This document shows positions 10,751-64,000 of a stretch of DNA of 64,000 bases, in pieces. Numbering within the stretch: position 1 is the first letter of the stretch; every line of letters starts with the position of its first letter. The stretch is from Pelecanus crispus (Eukaryota > Chordata > Aves > Pelecaniformes > Pelecanidae): contig NC_134653.1 of NCBI RefSeq assembly GCF_030463565.1, positions 30,007,150 to 30,071,149 of the forward strand, given 5' to 3'. The position numbers and the translations under genes are program-made. The notes beneath the pieces were generated by a model, which was not told the DNA's origin, did no database searches, and saw only the letters and a program-made list of their open reading frames with translations.

Positions 10751-12589
10751 GTCCAAGTCTCTGCAAACTTATTTCAGACATTTAAAAATACAGAACAATT
10801 TGTATTTAGGTTATACTGAATGCTAGAGCTTCCCACGGAAGTACTTTATCATGTTCAAAAATATTTAATCCCAGCAATTTTCACATTGTTCTTATAAAAA
10901 CAGACATGTATGAAGGGAAATGAAATGCTTAGTACATTTTTGGCACATTTTTTTTCTTTTTTTTTTTCTTTTTTTAACCTTTACAAATTACAAACACACA
11001 TTCATTGTTTTTAAAGGAAAAAAACCTAAGTCTCAGCTGTACACTGCAGAGATGCACTAACCGTCCTGAAACTAAACCAGCCTCCCGTGGTTACAATTGC
11101 TGTTCTACAAGGACAAAAGAAAGACACCAGCAGCCAAGGACACGTCGGCAGCTTTGCTGCATCCCCAGGGCCTGGCTGGGGGGCTGTGTCCCCATGGACG
11201 GGGAGGAGACCCACCGGTGTCTGGCTCTGGCAGGGGTGAAGGCAGCGAAGGAGCGCGGGGGATGCTGAGGCTCAAACTGGGCTTTGCCTGTGGTGGGACC
11301 AGCTTTGATGGGCTGATTTCTGCCTGTTCTGCTCCCCCAGGGCTGGTCTCCCATGCCGGAGCCTGGCTATGCTGCCTGCCTGCCTTTCCTTCCCCAATAA
11401 ACCTGCACCTTCATCCCCTGCCCCTTTCCATCTCCTGCCCAGCTGAGAGCCCCAGCAAGGTGCCAACCCTGGGGGCTTTGGGTGGGAGCTGCAGACCCGC
11501 AGGGGGCTGGGCGGGGGGTGCTGGGTGGGCTGCGCTGCCCCGATCTCTGCCCGATGCCGTGCCGTCGTGGCTGCCCGCACCCTGGGGCAGGCAGCGGACC
11601 CTCCCGCAGTGAAGGGGAGCTCAGCAGCCAGCGGGAGCGGTGGCAGGGAGCCCAGTCTGTCCTGCTTACCCTGAGATGCTACCGGGGGGCAAGAGTCCCG
11701 TTAGCGGGACTGGGGTTTTCCTGGCAAGGGTCATGGTTGAGTGTTACTAATGAGGAACAACGGGTGTGAGCAAAGAGGTGCTGGCTGCTCCGCTCCCCGT
11801 TCCCAGGGAGGTTTCCTACGGCTTCCAGGCAGTGGGCTGCTGGGGGGTTGCTGGTTAATGCTTCTCCATAGAGCTGTGAGTCCTGGCTCGCTGCCTCTCC
11901 AGCATCCAAAGCAAAGCGGGAAAAGAAAGTGGCATGTATCTCGTGTGTGCCAGGCCGTCCCCTGCTCCCTGGGCACAGCAAGCAGGGCTCCATGCCGGCT
12001 GGCAGCTTTCCTGAGCCGCACTCCGCTTCCCCGCAGCAAGGATGGTCCCTGTGCCGGTGGCACGCAAGCCCCCGAGGCCCTGGCTGCAGCTCCCGCTCGG
12101 GGCAAAGGGAGCTGGGAGCTGTGGGATGGGGAGGGCTGGCAGCACTGGCAGGAACCTGCGGCAAACCCTGCGCCTACCTCAGCCCCCAGCAATCAACTGC
12201 AGGCTCTTGCAATGGAGACATTTTTAATTTTTGACAACATTAGAACCGCAAAAATCCCCCTGCGTGGATGTGGGCAGTGCCGGGGACGTGCCGCCGCACA
12301 GAGCGGGGATGACAGCGGATGCCTCCGTGACACCCTGGCCTCACCGGGACCCAGCTCTGCCCTGGCTCCCACTGCTGCCTGCTCCCAGGGCTCTGCAGCA
12401 TACCTATCGCAGTTTAAATAGAATAAATACAGTGAAGAAAACAGTAAAATCTTCAATAAAGAGGCAAAAGGAAAGACAACAGCAGGTCCAGGGGTCCAAC
12501 CAAACTCCACGTGGTCTCTGGATTAGTTACTGAGGAAGTTCTATGAGAGCACATTAAGTTCGCAGCCGGAGACTCTCTTACCGCTGTCC
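10750..12589 (-). other. SEZ6L: SEZ6L 3' UTR (extent inferred)
   Basis: Sequence follows the SEZ6L stop codon on the minus strand. No AATAAA occurs on the minus strand in this stretch. The variant signal ATTAAA occurs at 12228-12223 (about 360 nt after the stop) and at 10869-10864. The AT-rich tract at about 10755-11060 stands out from its GC-rich surroundings and looks like the conserved distal end of a long UTR. Mammalian SEZ6L also has a long 3' UTR. The stop codon end is certain; the poly(A) end is a guess. Confidence 0.4.
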
Positions 12590-60833
<48,244 letters not shown>

Positions 60834-60880
60834 GGTGCGGCGGCGGCGGCGGGCGCGGCGGAGCCTCCGCGCTGCTGCGA

Positions 60881-60922
60881 GCCGAGCCGAGCCGAGCCGA
60901 GCCGAGCCGAGCCGAGCCGAGC
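60881..60922. repeat. Pentanucleotide repeat (GCCGA)8
   Basis: Eight perfect GCCGA units begin about 48 bp upstream of the SEZ6L start codon, in the probable 5' UTR or core promoter. Confidence 0.95.
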
Positions 60923-61349
60923 GGGGCCGGGCCGGGGGCGGGGGCTGGGGCTGGGGCTGGGGCTGCCGCCGGAGCCGGAGCCGGCGCGGGGGAGCGGGCG
61001 CGGCGGAGGGCGGAGAGGAGCGGCGCGGCGCGGAGCGGAGCGGGGAGAGCGGCGGGGGAGGGCGCCGGCGGCCGCCCCGGCCCCCGCGCAGCGCCGTGCG
61101 CTCCGGCCCCGCCCGCGGCTCCCCCGGCCCCCCCGGCTCGCCCCAGCCCCACCGACCCGCTGCTCTGCCCCGGCCCGGGGCTCCCCGCAGCCCGCTACGA
61201 CTCCCCTCAGCCTCCCCAGTCGCCCGGCTCCCCCCCGGCTCCCCCCGGCTCCAGCAGCCCCAGTGCCCCCCAGCCCGGGCAGTGGTCCCCACCGCAGGCC
61301 CCCGCTCAGCCTGCGCCCGGACTCTTGTATCATCTCACTGCCCCTTGTC

Positions 61350-61640
61350 CCCAAGCCTCCCATAGCACCCCAAGCCCCTGTCAGCACCCCAAACCCCCTC
61401 AGCACCCCAGGCCCCTCTCAGCATCCCAAACCCCCTCAGCACCCCAAGACCCCCTCAGCACCCCAAGCCCCTCTCAGCATCCCAAGACCCCCTCAGCACC
61501 CCAAACCCCCTCAGCACCCCAAGCCTCTCTCAGCATCCCAAGCCCCCTCAGCACCCCAAGCCCCTCTCAGCATCCCAAGCCCCCTCAGCACCCCAAGCCC
61601 CTCTCAGCATCCCAAGCCCCCTCAGCACCCCAAGCCCCTC
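61350..61640. repeat. Minisatellite of about 37 bp built from two 18-19-bp halves
   Basis: A C-rich array is made from alternating halves CAGCACCCCAAGCCCCTCT and CAGCATCCCAAGCCCCCT, with small variants. About 13-15 half-units are present. It lies about 0.5 kb upstream of the SEZ6L start codon. The central copies are nearly identical, which suggests recent expansion or homogenisation. Confidence 0.93.
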
Positions 61641-61649
61641 TTGCCTCCC

Positions 61650-64000
61650 TGCTCAAGCCCAGCCTTACCCCTCTTCCCTCCCCTCGGGCTTCCCAAAAGC
61701 AGGCGGCGAATAGGACAGTGGTGCTATGGAGGGGCTGACACAGGCCCCATGCCCCCCTTGGGATCATGGAAGAACCAGGGTCTGGTCCTGCTGCTGGAGC
61801 CAGCGAAGCCCGGCTGGGAGGGAGCCGCATACCGCGGCCTGACCAGCTGCGATGGGGTGATGGGCTCTGGGCACGTGGGAATCCACATTTTGTGGAAGCC
61901 GCGCAGGTTCCCCATAACGTGGGGCTGGCACTGTGGCCATGGGTGAGCACTGGAGTCTCCTCAGCCCTGCAGCAAAAGAAGCAACGCACAGGCAGTCCCC
62001 ACTGAGCCCCCCAGCCCCAGAGCTCCACAACCTTCTTCCCTACGGGTAGGACCGTGGGCCTGGTGGCACCCAGGAACTCCCTGCCCATCGCTCCTGCCCG
62101 GGCCACCGGCAGCAGCAGTAAGCGGGGAGCTTCCAGCAGGCCTCTCCCGAGCCTGTCAGAGCACATGGTGTAATTACACCGCCTTTGATAAGAACAGGAA
62201 TGGAGGCTTCGTTCTCTTGAAATCCCAAATCCTACCCTGAAATGTTTACTGTAAATCACCTCCCGGTGAGAGCTGCCTGGTCCTCCCGGCCACTCTGCCT
62301 GTCAAGTCAAATAGCCAGAACAATGTCACAAAGCACGACGTGAGTGTCAAACACCACAAGATTGAGGCCAGCCTTTCCCCCAAATAGCCAGTTTGTTGAT
62401 GCTGCCATCTGAGAAGTCCCTGCTACCTTTGAGAGAGCAATTACACTGATCCGGTTACCTCAGCAACAATAATCACATACTGGTATCACTACAAATGCCA
62501 CCACGCAGAACACATCAAGTCAAGAAACCGTCCAAACACCGGGACTGATCCTGCTGCCTTTTTCCCTGCTGGGCTCTACAGAGTTCCTCCACCCGACGCG
62601 GGTGCAAGAGGGAGAAGCAGCAGCCCAGGGATTTTGAGGAGCGTGAAGCAGGCTGTGCAGGCAGCGGGGTCATTTGCATTCTCTGTGTCACTCCTAGCTG
62701 CTGCCAGCTGGGAGCAGTTGGGCAGCAGGCGAGAGAAGGACAAAATAAGAAAGGGAGAGAAATCACCAAGAGGTGCAATATATTATTTAACACTGTCATT
62801 TTCATATACAAAGTGGGATTCGTTTGCTCAGAGGTTTAATTTGGTCTAACAAAGCTATCTGCGGCAGAGCGAGCGCAGCCTGCTCTGGTCCCCCCTCTGC
62901 TCCATCCCCAGCTTCCCTCCTGACCTGCCGTTATTAAAGATAAAAGTTTTCTCTCATTTAGCAGTTTTCCTTGAGTGATTTTTATTGTGTTCATCTGCAT
63001 TGTAGTAAACTCCTAAGATAGCCAGATAATAACACCAGCGCCATGGTAACAGGCAGGAAAAAAAGAACAAATGTTGTATTTGTAATGCAGAAATGCCCAC
63101 TAAGTGGCAAAAGTTAGTGATGGAGAGGGAACGGTTAAGCTCAAGCCTTGGCTCATCAGCCGGGATTAGGGAGTGCAGCGAGGCCCAGCTCCCCACCAGC
63201 GCAGCACCCCACGAGCCTGGGACATCACACCTGGCACCAGCCGGGGTTTGTTGTTGCTCTGCCGAGAGCCGGTGCGGCTCTTGGGGTGCGTTTCCCAACT
63301 CCCCGCAGCACCTGCGCCTGGGGAGGGTCAGCAGCTGGTGGGGACAGTGCTGCTCAGCGAGCCCGGGGGTCTCGCAGCGGTGCTGGGGTCCCCTTGCCCC
63401 TCCAGTGGCTTTGTTGGGGACTCGGGCGAGCTGGGAGGCAGCGGAGAGGAGGGAGCACGTGCAGAGGGAGAGGGTGGGATGCGCCGCGGGATGTGCTCCC
63501 CAAAGCTGGTGTGTAACAAGGTGATTTGAATAATTTTCCTCTCCTGCAGCCTCCCCACTCGGCCAGTGCTGAGGCCTAATGGCCCGTGAAATCTCAGTTT
63601 GAGAAACAATGGCAATGTGCACAGCAGGCAAGCCGGTGGCCTCCGCACTCCCCAGGTCACTGAGCTCCTGCTGACCCTGCCGAAACACTGGGGCCAGACC
63701 GGCTGCCTCAGTACCGTGCATCACCGTGCAGCGCCGCACAACACAGCGCATCCCCATGCATCACCGTGCATCACAGCGCATCCCCATGCATCACTGTGCA
63801 TCACCAGGTGTGCAGCCCGGTGCATACAGGGAGCACTGCCGACAGGAGCAGGCGAGACGGTGGCTCCAGGAGCAAGCAGGGCAGGCAGCCACAGGGGTGT
63901 GCATAAGAAAAGGAGAAATTGTTATTGCTCCTTCGGCAACGCTCAGGGCTGGAGATGTTTGCATGGTCAGAAAGCTGGGGTATTCAAAAGGAAATAGAGA
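61650..64000. other. Region upstream of SEZ6L
   Basis: No coding exon or transposon is recognised. AT-rich islands are present at about 62,160-62,520 and 62,740-63,130. A 30-bp repeat lies near 63,742 (listed separately). No divergent partner gene of the SEZ6L promoter is visible. Confidence 0.65.
63742..63801. repeat. 30-bp direct repeat, two copies
   Basis: Two adjacent 30-bp units begin CACAGCGCATCCCCATGCAT and differ by one base (CACCGTG against CACTGTG). They are flanked by further degenerate GCATCAC words. Confidence 0.85.

Noticed and set aside
12541..12589. Donor-like GTAAGA just after the SEZ6L stop codon, suggesting another coding isoform
   Set aside because: The stop codon precedes it and the ending EVSI matches human. 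At most it would splice the 3' UTR.
61350..61640. CRISPR-like regular direct repeats
   Set aside because: The units are adjoining with no unique spacers, in a vertebrate genome. It is a minisatellite.

Overview
The window is vertebrate nuclear DNA and almost certainly avian. Genes are split into short exons with GT/AG junctions. Two CR1 (chicken repeat 1) LINE fragments carry the typical bird CR1 3' end (direct repeats of ATTCTATG). The overall texture is GC-rich and CpG-island-rich, as on a bird microchromosome. No bacterial, phage, CRISPR or viral feature was found. The species cannot be named from the sequence.

Two protein-coding genes are present, both on the minus strand. (1) At the left edge is the first coding exon of ASPHD2 (about 1.81-0.69 kb); its remaining exons lie outside the window. 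A CpG island at about 4.5-5.65 kb is its likely promoter. (2) A complete SEZ6L gene (seizure-related 6 homolog-like) occupies about 61.0 kb down to about 12.6 kb, with a 3' UTR that probably reaches about 10.75 kb. I could place all 17 coding exons with consistent splice sites and phases. Together they give 3,048 nt of CDS, or 1,015 residues plus stop. The order SEZ6L then ASPHD2 on one strand is the arrangement known from human 22q12.1, which separates this gene from its paralogues SEZ6 and SEZ6L2.

Layout from left to right: ASPHD2 intron and coding exon (1-1.8 kb); ASPHD2 5' intron with a 26-bp minisatellite (1.8-4.5 kb); CpG island with pentanucleotide repeats (4.5-5.65 kb); degenerate GC-rich repeats and an empty intergenic stretch (5.65-10.75 kb); SEZ6L 3' UTR (10.75-12.59 kb); the compact block of exons 17-4 (12.59-23.27 kb); intron 3 (6.4 kb); exons 3 and 2 (29.65-30.79 kb); a 30-kb intron 1 with AT-rich islands that look like conserved regulatory elements and two CR1 copies; exon 1 with its CpG-island promoter (60.2-61.2 kb); and an upstream region with a strong minisatellite (61.35-61.64 kb).

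The two genes are neighbours rather than a pathway. SEZ6L encodes a type I neuronal membrane protein: signal peptide, Thr-rich stalk, CUB-sushi-CUB-sushi-CUB-sushi-sushi-sushi, one membrane helix and a short tail. ASPHD2 encodes a type II membrane protein of the aspartyl/asparaginyl beta-hydroxylase fold. I found no evidence of a previously undescribed system. The parts worth a second look are the repeat structures at the two promoters, the AT-rich intronic islands, and the uneven conservation of the SEZ6L N-terminus.
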